DNA from: Cellulomonas cellasea
Lineage (GTDB): Bacteria; Actinomycetota; Actinomycetes; Actinomycetales; Cellulomonadaceae
Reading direction: 5' to 3'
Length of the DNA stretch: 64,000 nucleotides
NCBI RefSeq assembly: GCF_030372105.1
Contig: NZ_JAUDBQ010000002.1
Location: forward strand, 1-64,000
The notes beneath the pieces are model-generated. The model was not told where the DNA came from, made no database searches, and was given only the letters and a program-made list of their open reading frames with translations. Shown piece after piece: positions 26,815 to 36,443 of this stretch (positions are counted from its first letter, which is position 1; every line of letters starts with the position of its first letter). The translations under genes were made by a program, and so were the position numbers.

Positions 26815-28152
26815 TCAGGCGCCCGCCCGTGGTGACGAGAGCCTCCAGCCCGACGGCGTCCGCTCGGCCTGCCCGGCCAGCGCGAGGACGCCGACAGCCG
26901 ACCGCGCCTCCGCCACCGACAAGCCGGCCCGGCGTGCGAGGTCCTCATGGCTCGCGGCCCCGCGGCGCGGGAGGACGTCGAGCACACGCCGGGCGCCGGG
27001 GTCCAGGTCGTCGCCCGGCCGAGCGTCTGTGGCGGGGCCTGGCTCCGGGCCCCCGCCCGCCGTGGCCAGCCCGCCTGCGGGTGTGAGGAGCTCGAGCACC
27101 TCGGCGGTGTCGGTGACGCACACCGCCGCCCCCGAGCGGAGCAGGCGGTGGCACCCCGCTGACGCCACGGACGTCACCGGCCCGGGCACCGCGCCCAGCG
27201 GCCGCAGGAGCGCCGCCGCATGGTGGGCGGTGCTCAGGGCGCCCGACCTCCAGGCAGCCTCCACCACCACGGTGGCCGAGCCCAGCGCGGCGATGAGGCG
27301 GTTGCGCTGCAGGAACCGGCTGCGGAGGGGGATCGCGCCAGGCGGCGCCTCGCTGACCGCGGCGCCCCCGGAGGCCATCGCGGCCTCGATGAGGCGGGCG
27401 TTTCCTTGTGGGTACAGGCGGTCCACACCCCCGGCGAGGAGCACCACGGTGCGACCGTCGACCGCCAACGCGCCGCGATGCGCCGCGGCGTCGATGCCGT
27501 AGGCGCCGCCGGACACGATGCCGACCCCACGCGCGGCCAGCCCTTCCGCCAGGTCAGTGGCCACCCGCACCCCATAGGCGGTCGACGCGCGCGACCCGAC
27601 GAGCGCCGCCGAGCCCCGCGCCAAGGCGGCCAGATCGTCCTCGCCCCGCACCCACAGGCACAGCGGCGCCCCCGGGCCGAGGTCGTCGACGACTGAGGGC
27701 CAGCCGGTGCTCGCCGGATGCAGCAGCGTCCCGCCGGACCGCGCGAGCTTGTCGAGGTCGCGCCGGGGGTCGAGCTCGGCGAGCCTCGGCTCCCACCGGG
27801 ACACGGCGGTGGCCAGTCGCCGCCGCACCTGCTGGAGCGCGCCGCCGGGGTCGAGCGGCCCTGGCCCTCCGGAGGCCTCGCCCTCGAGGTCGCTGTCCAC
27901 TCCGGGGACGCCATCAGGCTCAACGTCGCCACCATCCCCGGGGGCCTCGAACTCGGCGAGTGCGACCGCGACTCCCCTGGCGGCTGCCAGCCGCGCCCAC
28001 CGCAGCGCCGGCCCGGCGCCGTAGCGGCCCACGAGCACGCCGGCGACGTGGTCGCCCGGCTCGACCAGCGAGCTCCATGCCGCCCGGGCCAGCGTCTCCG
28101 CGTCCCAGTCCCCGGCCGCCGTGTCCCCCGTGTCCCCCGTGTCCGCCGTCAT
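26815..28152 (-). CDS. dprA: DNA processing protein DprA
   Basis: 445 residues. ATG 28152 overlaps the comM stop by four bases. The Rossmann-like core is in the middle (LVGSRASTAYGVRVATDLAE; IVSGGAYGIDAAAHRGAL) and a DprA-type winged helix at the C-terminus (HEDLARRAGLSVAEARSAVG). DprA binds single-stranded DNA and loads RecA during transformation; in actinobacteria it is conserved though competence is rarely shown. An Asp/Gly-rich insertion near residues 70-110 is unusual and probably disordered. Confidence 0.93.
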   Translation of the reverse strand: MTADTGDTGDTAAGDWDAETLARAAWSSLVEPGDHVAGVLVGRYGAGPALRWARLAAARGVAVALAEFEAPGDGGDVEPDGVPGVDSDLEGEASGGPGPLDPGGALQQVRRRLATAVSRWEPRLAELDPRRDLDKLARSGGTLLHPASTGWPSVVDDLGPGAPLCLWVRGEDDLAALARGSAALVGSRASTAYGVRVATDLAEGLAARGVGIVSGGAYGIDAAAHRGALAVDGRTVVLLAGGVDRLYPQGNARLIEAAMASGGAAVSEAPPGAIPLRSRFLQRNRLIAALGSATVVVEAAWRSGALSTAHHAAALLRPLGAVPGPVTSVASAGCHRLLRSGAAVCVTDTAEVLELLTPAGGLATAGGGPEPGPATDARPGDDLDPGARRVLDVLPRRGAASHEDLARRAGLSVAEARSAVGVLALAGQAERTPSGWRLSSPRAGA

Positions 28153-29702
28153 GGCGCCCCCTGCCCGCGGGTGCGCAGGGCCAGTGCCTGACCGACGTCG
28201 GGCCGCCCGGGCGCAGCCCGCCCCGCCAGGTCGGCGAGCGTCCACGCGACGCGGAGCACCCGGTCGACGCCTCGCAGGCTCAACGTGCCACGGTCGAGGG
28301 CGCGATCGAGGTCGGCGCTGAGGGCCCGGTCGGGGCCGAGCCTGTCGCGGAGCCAGCGTCCGGGCACCTCGGCGTTCGTCCGCCACGGCGTGCCCGCCAA
28401 ACGGTCGGCCTGGGCATGCCGCGCGTCACGCACCCGGGCGGCCACGGTGGCGGTCGACTCCCCGGGCCCGGCCGCGTGCGCCGAGCGGGCCAGCGCCCCG
28501 CGCGAGACGGCGTGGAGCTCGACCTGGAGGTCGACCCGGTCGAGCAGCGGTCCGGACAACTTGGTGAGGTAGCGCCGCCGCCGGTCGGGGGTGCACGTGC
28601 AGTCGAGCCCTTTGCCGACGTGTCTGCCGCAGGGGCAGGGGTTCGCGGCGAGGACGAGCACGAACCGGGCGGGATAGCGTGCGGCGCCAGCGGCCCGGTG
28701 GATCACGACCTCGCCGTGCTCGAGCGGCTGGCGCAGGGTCTGGAGCACCGCGTTCTGGAACTCGGGGGCCTCGTCGAGGAAGAGGACCCCGCGGTGCGCT
28801 CGAGAGGCGGCGCCGGGGCGGGCCACCCCGCTGCCACCGCCCACGATGCTAGCGGGGGTCGCCGTGTGGTGCGGGTCCTCGAACGGCGGGCGGCGCATCA
28901 GCCCGGCGTCGGCGTCGAACGTCCCTGCCACGGAGTGCACGGCGGTGACCTCGACTGCCTCGGGCTCGGTCAGGTCGGGGAGCAGGCCCGCCAGCCGCGC
29001 GGCCAGCATCGTCTTGCCGCAGCCTGCGGGCCCCACCATCAGCAGGTGGTGCGCCCCGGCCGCCGCGACCTCGAGCGCGGCGCGCGCGTCCTCCTGCCCC
29101 ACCACGTCGGCGAGGTCGGCGATGACGCCACTGGCCATGCTGCCGTCGAGGTGCACCGCGCCGACGGGCGCCACGTCGGGAGCCTCGATGTCGGCGCCGC
29201 ATCTGCGGGCCACCTCGGCCAGGCTGTGCGCGGCAGTCACCCGCGCGCCGGGGACCAGCTCGGCCTCCCGGGCGTTCGCCGCCGGCACCACGACGTGCGG
29301 GTGCCCGGCCGCCACGGCCGCGGCGACGGCGGGCAGCACGCCCCGCACCGGACGCAGGCGCCCGTCGAGGCCGAGCTCGCCCAGGTGGACCACGCCGCGC
29401 ACGGCGGACGCGTCGAGCAGCCCGGCGCCCGCGAGCGTGGCGACGGCGATGGCCAGGTCGAATCCCGAGCCCGACTTGGGCAGCGTCGCGGGAGTCAGAT
29501 TGACGGTGATGCGCCTGTTCGGCCACGCCAGGCCGCTTGAGGCGACTGCGGCGCGCACGCGATCGCGCGCCTCGCCGAGCGCGGCGTCGGGCAGCCCGAC
29601 CAGGCTGAACGCCGGCAGCGATGGCGCCAGGTGCGCCTCCACCTCGACCACGTGGCCGCTGAGCCCCACCAGCGCGACGGCGAGGGTGCGCCCCAGCGCC
29701 AC
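28149..29702 (-). CDS. comM: YifB/ComM-family AAA+ ATPase (Mg-chelatase-like)
   Basis: 517 residues. N-terminal Lon-protease-like fold (LPAFSLVGLPDAALGEARDR), central AAA+ module with Walker A GPAGCGKTMLA and Walker B LFLDEAPEF, cysteine pairs in NPCPCG and CTC, and the Mg-chelatase C-terminal domain (GPLLDRVDLQVELH). ComM is a branch-migration helicase promoting integration of transformed DNA. GTG start at 29702, immediately after the yraN stop. Gene string yraN-comM-dprA is conserved. Confidence 0.93.
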   Translation of the reverse strand: MALGRTLAVALVGLSGHVVEVEAHLAPSLPAFSLVGLPDAALGEARDRVRAAVASSGLAWPNRRITVNLTPATLPKSGSGFDLAIAVATLAGAGLLDASAVRGVVHLGELGLDGRLRPVRGVLPAVAAAVAAGHPHVVVPAANAREAELVPGARVTAAHSLAEVARRCGADIEAPDVAPVGAVHLDGSMASGVIADLADVVGQEDARAALEVAAAGAHHLLMVGPAGCGKTMLAARLAGLLPDLTEPEAVEVTAVHSVAGTFDADAGLMRRPPFEDPHHTATPASIVGGGSGVARPGAASRAHRGVLFLDEAPEFQNAVLQTLRQPLEHGEVVIHRAAGAARYPARFVLVLAANPCPCGRHVGKGLDCTCTPDRRRRYLTKLSGPLLDRVDLQVELHAVSRGALARSAHAAGPGESTATVAARVRDARHAQADRLAGTPWRTNAEVPGRWLRDRLGPDRALSADLDRALDRGTLSLRGVDRVLRVAWTLADLAGRAAPGRPDVGQALALRTRGQGAP

Positions 29703-30059
29703 TCAGACCACCCCCACCAGGTGGTCGAGCTGGGCCGGCCCACGCCCGGTGAGCCGGATGGCGATCACGTCGACGCGCACCGAGGCCGGCCTCAGGTCGT
29801 GGGTCCGCAGCCATTCGGCGGTGAGTCGGCGCACCCGCGCGAGCTTGCGCGCCGTGACCGCCTCCGCCGGGTGGCCGAACGCCGTGCTGCGCCGCGTCTT
29901 GACCTCCACGGCCACCAGCTCGGCGCCGTCGAGCGCGACGAGGTCGAGCTCGCCTCGGGCGCCGCGCCAGTTGCGATCGAGGATCGTCCAGCCCGCCTCG
30001 AGCAGGAACCTCGCCGCCATGTCCTCGCCATGCCTGCCGACGGCATCCGTCGCGCGCAT
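29703..30059 (-). CDS. yraN: YraN/UPF0102 nuclease-like protein
   Basis: 118 residues from ATG 30059, preceded by GGAGG seven nt upstream. Endonuclease-like fold: RHGEDMAARFLLEAGW, then the core GELDLVALDG...VAVEVKTRRS with the Asp/Glu-x-Lys residues of the PD-(D/E)xK type. Biochemical role is unproven, though a DNA-processing function fits its neighbours comM and dprA. First gene of this three-gene unit. Confidence 0.9.
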   Translation of the reverse strand: MRATDAVGRHGEDMAARFLLEAGWTILDRNWRGARGELDLVALDGAELVAVEVKTRRSTAFGHPAEAVTARKLARVRRLTAEWLRTHDLRPASVRVDVIAIRLTGRGPAQLDHLVGVV

Positions 30060-30270
30060 GTGACCACCTCCGCTGCCCACTCTCCTGGACGGGCTCCAGG
30101 CGCCCTGGGCGTGTGCGCGGAGCCAGTGGACGCGGCCGGTCCGGCGTGGCTTGGGGGTGGGCGAGCAGGCCGACGAGGGACTCGGCGGAAAACGCGATCC
30201 GGCCCGCCATGCCGGATCCCCACCACCCTGATAACTTCACAAAACCGGACAAAACACTCAAGGGGGAGTT
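30060..30270. promoter_or_regulatory. Divergent promoter region between yraN and the surface protein
   Basis: 211 nt. The 45 bases before the surface-protein ATG are unusually AT-rich for this genome (TGATAACTTCACAAAACC) and are followed by the ribosome site AAGGGGGAG. GATAAC may act as a -10 on the plus strand. The same run may also serve yraN on the minus strand. Confidence 0.4.
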
Positions 30271-32307
30271 ATGACCAGCATGGCAAGACGTCGTCGATCT
30301 CCCGACGGCCCACGCAGGCTTGTGGTCGGCCTCACCACCGCAGCCCTCACCGCGCTGGTCTCGCTCGGAGCCGGCCCGATCGCCCAGGCCGCCGAGGCGC
30401 CTGTGGCCCCCGAGAGCTCCGCGGAAGCGGACACCGGCGCCGGCACGGCCGACTCCCCGGAACCGGCCGCCGACGCGTCCACGAGCGGCGAGAAGGCGAT
30501 CGCCCTCGCCGACGACGAAGCTCCGTCGATCGACGACGGGTCGACGTCGATCGGAGAGGGATCGGCGTCCGAGCCCCTGGAGCCACAGGAGGCCCGCCCT
30601 CCGAAGCCGACTCCCACACTCACGGAGACGCCCGAGCCCACGCACACCGCCAAGCCGACGCACAGCCCCAAGCCCACGCACACCGCCAAGCCCACACACA
30701 CGCCCAAGCCCACACACACGCCCAAGCCCACACACACGCCCAAGCCGACGCACACCCCCAAGCCCACGCACACCCCCACTCCTCCCCCGCCACGACCGGC
30801 CACGCTCGAGGTGGCCAAGGAATGGGTGGTGAACGGGGCCGCAGCCGTGCCGGACGGCGAGCAGCCCGAAGGGCTCGAGGCCACGCTCCTCCTCGACGGC
30901 GACAGCACCCCGTGGGGTGAGGCGCAAGACGGCTACTCGCAAGGCGACACCGTGAACGTCTCCGAGACGACAGACGTCGGCAACGTCGACCTGTGCGAGA
31001 TCGTCGGCGCCACGATCCGTGGCACGACGATCGAGGGCACTGTCGATCTGGGCGAGTCGTTCGACCTCACTCTCGCCAAGGGGTCGAACGAGCTCACGGT
31101 GACCAACGAGGTCGAGTGCACCTCGCGCCTGCGGCTGTTCATGACCACGAACGACGGCTCCTCAGTCGCCAGCTGGACGCTGGGCGCCCAGGGCGGCGGC
31201 TCGACGATCGGGTTCGCCGACGGCCTCTCAGGCGTCGAGGGCCAGGTCTCGCCGGCCGCGCTCTACGAGCTGACGCAGAGCCCGGGCGACCCCCGGTACG
31301 TGTCGTTCATCAACTCCGGCGCTGTCGCGGGCACCACCGCCAGCTGGGTCTGCGAGCAGGTCGACGCCCAGGGCAACAGCATCCCGGGCTTCACCGACGG
31401 CATCGACGGCGACGTCGCCGTGCCGCTCGGATACCGCGTCGAGTGCACCGCCTTGAACCAGGCCGCCACGCTGCGGCTGATCAAGAACGTGGACAACAGC
31501 GGCGGCGGCATCCAGCAGCCGGACCACTGGACGCTGCACACCGAGCCAGTCGACGACGTCGACGGCATCGCGATCGTCTCCCAGCCCGGCTCGACCACGG
31601 GGTTCGCCGTCACAGTGCGCCCCGACACCGAGTACTACATCTGGGAGACGGCGCCGCCCACGCTCGGCTACACCCTGGTCGGCCCGACCTGCACGGACGG
31701 CACGACGTCCGTGCCGGTGCGCGCCGCGGGTGACGGCAGGTACATCGTGACGCTCGCCGTCAACACCGTCGTCTCCTGCACGTTCCTCAATGACGACGGG
31801 CCTGCCGTCTGGAAGTCCGCCAAGACGAGCAACCCGCCCACAGGGACGGCTGTCGCGAGGGGCGACCTCATCACGTACACCGTCACCGCGAGCTACGTCA
31901 GCGGCGTGGAGGCTCGTGATGTGGTGGTGGTCGACGACCTGGCGGGCCTGCTCCCCCACGCCGAGATCACGTCGGGGCCGACGGCAACCGCCGGCACTGT
32001 CGTCCGTGAGGGCTCGACGTTCCGATGGACGCTACCGGTGCTCACCAGCACCGAGACGCTCACGTTCACCGCACGAGTGACGGCCGCCGGCGTGGTGAAC
32101 GTCGTCAACTCCATCACCCCGTCGACGGGCGGCACCTGCGACCCGTGCCGCACCACGCACCCGACCGCTGTGGTCGCGGACCCCGTGAACAGACGCCTGG
32201 CCGCCACCGGCGGGCAGGCGCTGCCCATCGGGGTGTGGGGGCTCGCCGCGCTGACGCTCGGCGCGCTCATGCTCGACATGCGTCGACGACGCCTCGACCG
32301 CCTCTGA
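30271..32307 (+). CDS. Secreted, sortase-anchored surface protein with PTHTPK stalk and DUF11-like domain
   Basis: 678 residues. Signal peptide 1 to about 40 (RRRR, then a hydrophobic core ending IAQAAEA); an acidic Ala/Ser/Glu region; eight tandem six-residue PTHTPK-type repeats (122-169); three to four immunoglobulin-like beta domains resembling SpaA/collagen-binding B-type units (LRLFMTTNDGSS; LRLIKNVDNSGGG; ETAPPTLGYTL) with paired cysteines; a DUF11-like domain (about 510-610; AVWKSAKTSNPPTGTAVARG); and a C-terminal LAATG sorting motif (643-647), membrane helix and Arg-rich tail. Likely attached to peptidoglycan by a class E (LAxTG) sortase. Function is unknown; adhesion is a guess. It is a lone plus-strand gene within a minus-strand housekeeping block. 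Confidence 0.85.
   Translation: MTSMARRRRSPDGPRRLVVGLTTAALTALVSLGAGPIAQAAEAPVAPESSAEADTGAGTADSPEPAADASTSGEKAIALADDEAPSIDDGSTSIGEGSASEPLEPQEARPPKPTPTLTETPEPTHTAKPTHSPKPTHTAKPTHTPKPTHTPKPTHTPKPTHTPKPTHTPTPPPPRPATLEVAKEWVVNGAAAVPDGEQPEGLEATLLLDGDSTPWGEAQDGYSQGDTVNVSETTDVGNVDLCEIVGATIRGTTIEGTVDLGESFDLTLAKGSNELTVTNEVECTSRLRLFMTTNDGSSVASWTLGAQGGGSTIGFADGLSGVEGQVSPAALYELTQSPGDPRYVSFINSGAVAGTTASWVCEQVDAQGNSIPGFTDGIDGDVAVPLGYRVECTALNQAATLRLIKNVDNSGGGIQQPDHWTLHTEPVDDVDGIAIVSQPGSTTGFAVTVRPDTEYYIWETAPPTLGYTLVGPTCTDGTTSVPVRAAGDGRYIVTLAVNTVVSCTFLNDDGPAVWKSAKTSNPPTGTAVARGDLITYTVTASYVSGVEARDVVVVDDLAGLLPHAEITSGPTATAGTVVREGSTFRWTLPVLTSTETLTFTARVTAAGVVNVVNSITPSTGGTCDPCRTTHPTAVVADPVNRRLAATGGQALPIGVWGLAALTLGALMLDMRRRRLDRL
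30634..30777 (+). repeat. Eight tandem 18-bp units encoding (K/E)PTH(T/S)(P/A)
   Basis: Perfectly in-frame 18-nt repeats of the pattern AAGCCCACRCACACGCCC. The last five encode KPTHTP. Some neighbours differ only at third positions, suggesting recent expansion and possible length variation between strains. The encoded stretch is an extended Pro/Thr stalk, probably a target for O-glycosylation. Confidence 0.9.
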
Positions 32308-32318
32308 GGGCGGGCTAG

Positions 32319-32355
32319 ACGGCGGCGCCGGGGCAACCAGCCCCGGCGCCGCCGT
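32319..32355. terminator. Perfect 16-bp hairpin between converging genes
   Basis: Arms 32319-32334 and 32340-32355 are fully complementary with a 5-nt AACCA loop. It begins 12 nt after the surface-protein stop and ends 40 nt before the DUF2469 stop, so it likely terminates both transcripts. It is the longest perfect stem I found in the window. Confidence 0.75.
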
Positions 32356-32394
32356 TCATGTGCCCGGCGCCCCGGGGTGTGCAGCGGCCCGGGG

Positions 32395-32718
32395 TCAGCG
32401 CCCGAAGCCCGCCCCGGTGGACAGGTCGAGGTCCGCCTTGGCGAGCTCCTCGACGTTGACGTCCTTGAACGTCACGACGCGCACCGACTTCACGAACCGC
32501 GCGGACCGGTAGACGTCCCAGACCCACGCGTCGGCGAGCGACAGCTCGAAGTACACCTCGCCCGCGGCGGAGCGCACCTGCAGGTCCACCTGGTTCGCGA
32601 GGTAGAAGCGGCGCTCGGTCTCCACGACATAGGAGAAGAGCCCGACCACGTCCCGGTACTCGCGGTAGAGCGCGAGCTCCATGTCGGTCTCGTAGTTCTC
32701 CAGGTCTTCGGCGCTCAC
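32395..32718 (-). CDS. DUF2469 protein
   Basis: 107 residues using the GTG at 32718, which gives the usual family start (SAEDLENYETDMELALYREY); an upstream ATG at 32736 would add six residues. Small cytosolic protein with conserved YREYRDVVGLFSYVVETERRFYLAN and the C-terminal VKSVRVVTFKDVNVEEL. It is conserved next to rnhB in actinobacteria; its function is unknown. Confidence 0.9.
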   Translation of the reverse strand: MSAEDLENYETDMELALYREYRDVVGLFSYVVETERRFYLANQVDLQVRSAAGEVYFELSLADAWVWDVYRSARFVKSVRVVTFKDVNVEELAKADLDLSTGAGFGR

Positions 32719-32791
32719 CCCGCCATCATCCCTCATCGCGGCGGGCGTCGCGCACAGGCGCGAGCCACGGCGAGGCGTCTGATCGGCGGGC

Positions 32792-33550
32792 TCACTCCCC
32801 CGCGTCGAGTCCCAGGGGCAGGCGCCAGCTGCGTCGGTGCAGCGGGCTGGGCCCGTGCTCGCGCAGGGCGCGGATGTGGTCGGCGGAGCTGTAGCCCTTG
32901 TTGGAGTCCCACGCGTACTGCGGGTGCTCCGCTGCCATCCGCGTCATCAGGCCGTCGCGCTCGCACTTCGCGAGCACGCTCGCCGCGGCGACGGAGGCGC
33001 AGGTCAGATCCGCTTTCACCCGCATATGGACACGCGGGGAGCCCACGAGGTCGGCGCCGGGCAGGTCCACCTCGCCGAATAGCTCGCCCTGGGCGGGCCG
33101 GCTCAGCCAGTCGTGTGAGCCGTCCAGCAGCACCGCGTCCACCGGGCCGACGCTGCGGGCCACCGACTCGAGCGCGCGCATCCCCGCCATCCGCAGCGCC
33201 GCGATGATGCCGACCTCGTCGATCTCCGCCGCGCTGGCATGCCCGACGGCGCGGGCCACCCCCCAGCGGCTCAGCGCCGGCAGGAGGGCCGTGCGGGCGG
33301 CCGCCGTGAGCAGTTTGGAGTCGGCGACCCCGGGCGGGCAGGCGCGGGTGCGGGCGTCGACCACCACGACGCCGACCGACACGGGCCCGGCCAGGGAGCC
33401 GCGCCCCACTTCGTCCATGCCCGCCACGAGCCGGGCGCCCTCGCGCAGGATCACGCGCTCATGCCGCAGAGCGGGGCTGCGGCGCACCGGGGCCGGGGGC
33501 CGTGGCGCTCGCGCCGGCGGCTCGGAGATGGGGTGCTCCAGCAGCGTCAT
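32792..33550 (-). CDS. rnhB: Ribonuclease HII
   Basis: 252 residues. Cleaves RNA in RNA:DNA hybrids, including single ribonucleotides in DNA. Metal-binding Asp46 and Glu47 in [13 protein letters not shown]; a further acidic residue in VLLDGSHDW and the C-terminal [10 protein letters not shown] are present. ATG 33550 overlaps the lepB stop by four bases. About 35 Pro/Arg-rich residues precede the fold. Confidence 0.94.
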   Translation of the reverse strand: MTLLEHPISEPPARAPRPPAPVRRSPALRHERVILREGARLVAGMDEVGRGSLAGPVSVGVVVVDARTRACPPGVADSKLLTAAARTALLPALSRWGVARAVGHASAAEIDEVGIIAALRMAGMRALESVARSVGPVDAVLLDGSHDWLSRPAQGELFGEVDLPGADLVGSPRVHMRVKADLTCASVAAASVLAKCERDGLMTRMAAEHPQYAWDSNKGYSSADHIRALREHGPSPLHRRSWRLPLGLDAGE

Positions 33551-34290
33551 GACGGGTCGGGAACCTCCGTGAACGTCTCGGAGGGGTTGCGCAGCAGCCC
33601 CATCCGGTCGAGCGGCCACACCTTGATGAACGTCGCGCCGACGACGTTGTCGATGGGGATCGCGCCGCCGCCCGGGTCGCCCAGGTGGTACCGCGAGTCC
33701 GCGGAGTCGGAGCGGTTGTCGCCCATCACCCACACATACCCCTCGGGGACGGTGATGTCGAAGGAGATGTCGCTCGGCGAGACGCCCTGCGCGACGTACG
33801 GCTCGTCGATCGCGACGCCGTTCACGGTGACGGGCTGGCCCGACCCCTCCGAGGCCACACGGTCGCCCGGCAGCCCGACCACGCGCTTGATCAGGTGCTC
33901 GCCCGAGTCCTGCGGGAGCAGGCCGATCCAGGTGAGCGCCTGGCTGACCTTCTCGGCGACGGCCCCCTGGTCGGCGGTGGAGCTCGACGGCAGCCAGCCG
34001 CCCGGGTCCTTGAAGACGACGATGTCGCCGCGGCTCAGGTCGAACGGCCCGGGGGTGAGCTTCGAGACGAGGACGCGGTCGCCCTCGACCAGCGTGTCCT
34101 CCATCGAGGCGCTGGGGATGAAGAAGGCCTGCACCAGGAAGGTCTTGACCAAGAACGACAGGATGAACGCGCTCACCAAGATGATCGCGGTCTCCCGGAG
34201 CCACACGGCGCCCGCGCTGCGGCGCCTGTGCTGCGTCACGGGAGCCTCCGGCTCGGACGTCCCACGTTCGGGTGCTCGCTGATCGGTCAC
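33547..34290 (-). CDS. lepB: Signal peptidase I
   Basis: 247 residues from GTG 34290; a GTG at 34323 is possible, and neither has a strong ribosome site. One N-terminal membrane segment (about 33-52), then catalytic Ser62 ([12 protein letters not shown]) and Lys135 ([11 protein letters not shown]). It removes signal peptides from Sec- and Tat-exported proteins on the outer face of the membrane. Lies between rplS and rnhB as in other actinobacteria. Confidence 0.94.
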   Translation of the reverse strand: MTDQRAPERGTSEPEAPVTQHRRRSAGAVWLRETAIILVSAFILSFLVKTFLVQAFFIPSASMEDTLVEGDRVLVSKLTPGPFDLSRGDIVVFKDPGGWLPSSSTADQGAVAEKVSQALTWIGLLPQDSGEHLIKRVVGLPGDRVASEGSGQPVTVNGVAIDEPYVAQGVSPSDISFDITVPEGYVWVMGDNRSDSADSRYHLGDPGGGAIPIDNVVGATFIKVWPLDRMGLLRNPSETFTEVPDPS

Positions 34291-34375
34291 CTGCACACTG
34301 TGCCATGTCGAGCAGGGCGTCACCTATCTGGTGCGAACCGGATGAGACCGGTCCCACATCGGATCGGCAAACGCC

Positions 34376-34411
34376 GACGGGCGGCCACCGGGATACCCGG
34401 GACCGCCCGTC
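34376..34411 (-). terminator. Nested hairpin after rplS
   Basis: Outer stem GACGGGCGG / CCGCCCGTC (34376-34384 / 34403-34411) and inner stem CCGGG / CCCGG with an ATA loop. It lies 30 nt beyond the rplS stop, ahead of lepB, so rplS probably has a discrete transcript end. Confidence 0.65.
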
Positions 34412-34441
34412 AGGACGCGATCAACTCTGCTGGACTGCTGC

Positions 34442-34801
34442 TCACTTCGGAGCAGGCGTGTCCCGCTTCTCCTTGATCTTGGCCTTCTTGCCGCGCAGCG
34501 CGCGCAGGTAGTACAGCTTGGCGCGACGGACGTCACCGCGGGTGACGACCTCGATCGAGTCGATCGTCGGGGAGTTCACCGGGAAGGTGCGCTCGACGCC
34601 GACGCCGAAGCTGATCTTGCGGATCGTGAAGGTCTCCCCCACGCCGCCGCCGTGGCGGCGGATGACGATGCCCTGGAAGACCTGGACGCGGGAGCGGGTG
34701 CCCTCGACGACCTTGACGTTGACCTTCAGCGTGTCCCCGGCGCGGAAGGCCGGGATGTCGGTGCGCAGCGATGCCGCGTCGACCTGGTCGAGAGTGTGCA
34801 T
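34442..34801 (-). CDS. rplS: Ribosomal protein L19
   Basis: 119 residues. Conserved [35 protein letters not shown] and the [21 protein letters not shown]-terminus. Located at the 30S-50S interface. ATG start at 34801 after a 210-nt gap downstream of trmD, which likely contains a separate promoter; that gap has GC-rich inverted repeats but no gene. Confidence 0.97.
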   Translation of the reverse strand: MHTLDQVDAASLRTDIPAFRAGDTLKVNVKVVEGTRSRVQVFQGIVIRRHGGGVGETFTIRKISFGVGVERTFPVNSPTIDSIEVVTRGDVRRAKLYYLRALRGKKAKIKEKRDTPAPK

Positions 34802-35011
34802 GTGATGTCGCTTCCTCGCCCTGCCACAGGTCAGCAGCGTCGTCGAGGCCGTGCCGCGCGAGCGGGGGCCTGATGGCTCATGGTCTGGTGCGTCCGGGGC
34901 TCCCTTGCGGGACCCGGAGTGGCCGTGGCCGTCTCCCCTGTGGCAGAGACGCGACCGAGCGCACCGAAGGATTAGTCTGCCACAGTGCTGGCAGGTCGGT
35001 GAAACGGGCCG

Positions 35012-35809
35012 TCAGGGCGTGGTCGCCTGCTCGGGCCCGCGCACGAGCCGGCCCTGCTCGACGGACCAGCCGAGCTCGGCGAGGAGCGCGAGGTCGTGCC
35101 GGTCGAGCCCTGCCGGGTCGAGAGCCGCCACGAGGTCGGGGCGACGGGCGGCGGTGCGCTGCAGCGCCTGGTCCCGGCGCCAGCGCTCGATGCGCGCATG
35201 GTGCCCGGACAGCAGCACTTCGGGGACCTCGTGCCCCTGCCACTGCGGCGGCTTGGTGTAGACCGGGTATTCGAGCAGCCCCGCGGCGCCGTGCGACTCC
35301 TCGACCAGCGAGTGCGGGTTGCCGACCACGCCGGGCAGCAGCCGCGCGACTGCCTCGACGAGCACGAGGGCCGCGACCTCTCCCCCGTTGAGCACGTAGT
35401 CGCCGATGGAGAACTCGCTGACCCGCACGCCGGGGCGCTGGCTGTAGTGCTCGGCGACCCGCGAGTCGATGCCCTCGTAGCGCCCGCAGGCGATGACGAT
35501 CTGCTGCTCGCCGGCGAGCTCCTCGGCGCGGCGCTGGGTCAGCGGCGTGCCGGACGGGGTCGGCACCATGAGGTGCGCACCCTCCCCCAGCACGTCGTCG
35601 AGCGCCGTGCCCCACACGTCGGGTCGCATGACCATGCCGGCGCCACCGCCGAAGGGCGTGTCGTCGACGGTGCGGTGCCGGTCGGTGGTCCAGTCCCGCA
35701 GGTCGTGCACGCGCAGGTCGAGGATCCCGGACGCGCGGGCCTTGCCGACGAGCGACAGGTCCAGGGGCGCCAGGTAGTCGGGGAAGATCGAGACGACGTC
35801 GATGCGCAC
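35012..35809 (-). CDS. trmD: tRNA (guanine-37-N1)-methyltransferase
   Basis: 265 residues. SPOUT-class enzyme with the trefoil-knot segment [16 protein letters not shown] and the [13 protein letters not shown] motif. It methylates G37 beside the anticodon to prevent frameshifting. GTG start at 35809, one base after the rimM stop. Confidence 0.96.
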   Translation of the reverse strand: MRIDVVSIFPDYLAPLDLSLVGKARASGILDLRVHDLRDWTTDRHRTVDDTPFGGGAGMVMRPDVWGTALDDVLGEGAHLMVPTPSGTPLTQRRAEELAGEQQIVIACGRYEGIDSRVAEHYSQRPGVRVSEFSIGDYVLNGGEVAALVLVEAVARLLPGVVGNPHSLVEESHGAAGLLEYPVYTKPPQWQGHEVPEVLLSGHHARIERWRRDQALQRTAARRPDLVAALDPAGLDRHDLALLAELGWSVEQGRLVRGPEQATTP

Positions 35810-35810
35810 G

Positions 35811-36389
35811 TCAGCCCTCGTCCTCCGCGTGCTCGGCCGACGCGCCCGCAGCGGGGCCCGTCTCCTCGCTGACGACCAGGTTCGCGGCGTCGGAGGCCAG
35901 CAGCCCGCCGGGCGGGTCCAGGACGACCCGGCCCCCGGCGACGTCGACGACGGGGACGATCGCGCGGACGAACGGGATCAGCGTGCGCGCCCCGGAGGGC
36001 TCACGCAGCAGCAGGGCGTCATGGGCGGGCAGGTGCTCGAGGCCGACGATCTCGCCGAGGACGCGCCCGTCGACGTGCTCCGCGCGCAGCCCCGCGAGCT
36101 CATGCGGGTACCAGGCGTCCTCCTCGTCGCTCTCGTCCTCCTCGACGACGAGCTCGACGCCGCGCAGCGCCTCGGCGGCCTCACGATCGTGGACCTGGGC
36201 GAATGCCACGGTCCAGCGGCCGGCCTGGGAGCGGGCGCGCTCCACCGTGAGCGGCCCGGCGGACGCGGGGACGGTCTGGAGCACGGCGCCGACGGCCAGG
36301 CGCTCCTCGGGGGTGTCGGTGCGCACGTCGAGCACCACTTCACCCCGCAGCCCGAGGGCTCGGCCGATGCGGGCGACGGTGAGCTGCAT
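35811..36389 (-). CDS. rimM: 16S rRNA processing / 30S maturation protein
   Basis: 192 residues. N-terminal RimM beta-barrel ([21 protein letters not shown]) and C-terminal PRC-barrel ([41 protein letters not shown]). It helps assemble the 30S head with S19. An acidic loop ([11 protein letters not shown]) sits between domains and a short acidic tail ends the protein. ATG start at 36389. Confidence 0.95.
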   Translation of the reverse strand: MQLTVARIGRALGLRGEVVLDVRTDTPEERLAVGAVLQTVPASAGPLTVERARSQAGRWTVAFAQVHDREAAEALRGVELVVEEDESDEEDAWYPHELAGLRAEHVDGRVLGEIVGLEHLPAHDALLLREPSGARTLIPFVRAIVPVVDVAGGRVVLDPPGGLLASDAANLVVSEETGPAAGASAEHAEDEG

Positions 36390-36443
36390 GAGGTCCTCTC
36401 GCGAGAGTTCAGGAAGGTTTCGCCCCGCAGGGGGCGCAGAGCG

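Noticed and set aside
30634-30777. Regular short repeats, initially considered a CRISPR-like array
   Set aside because: The 18-bp units have no spacers, are in frame, and encode a PTHTPK stalk.
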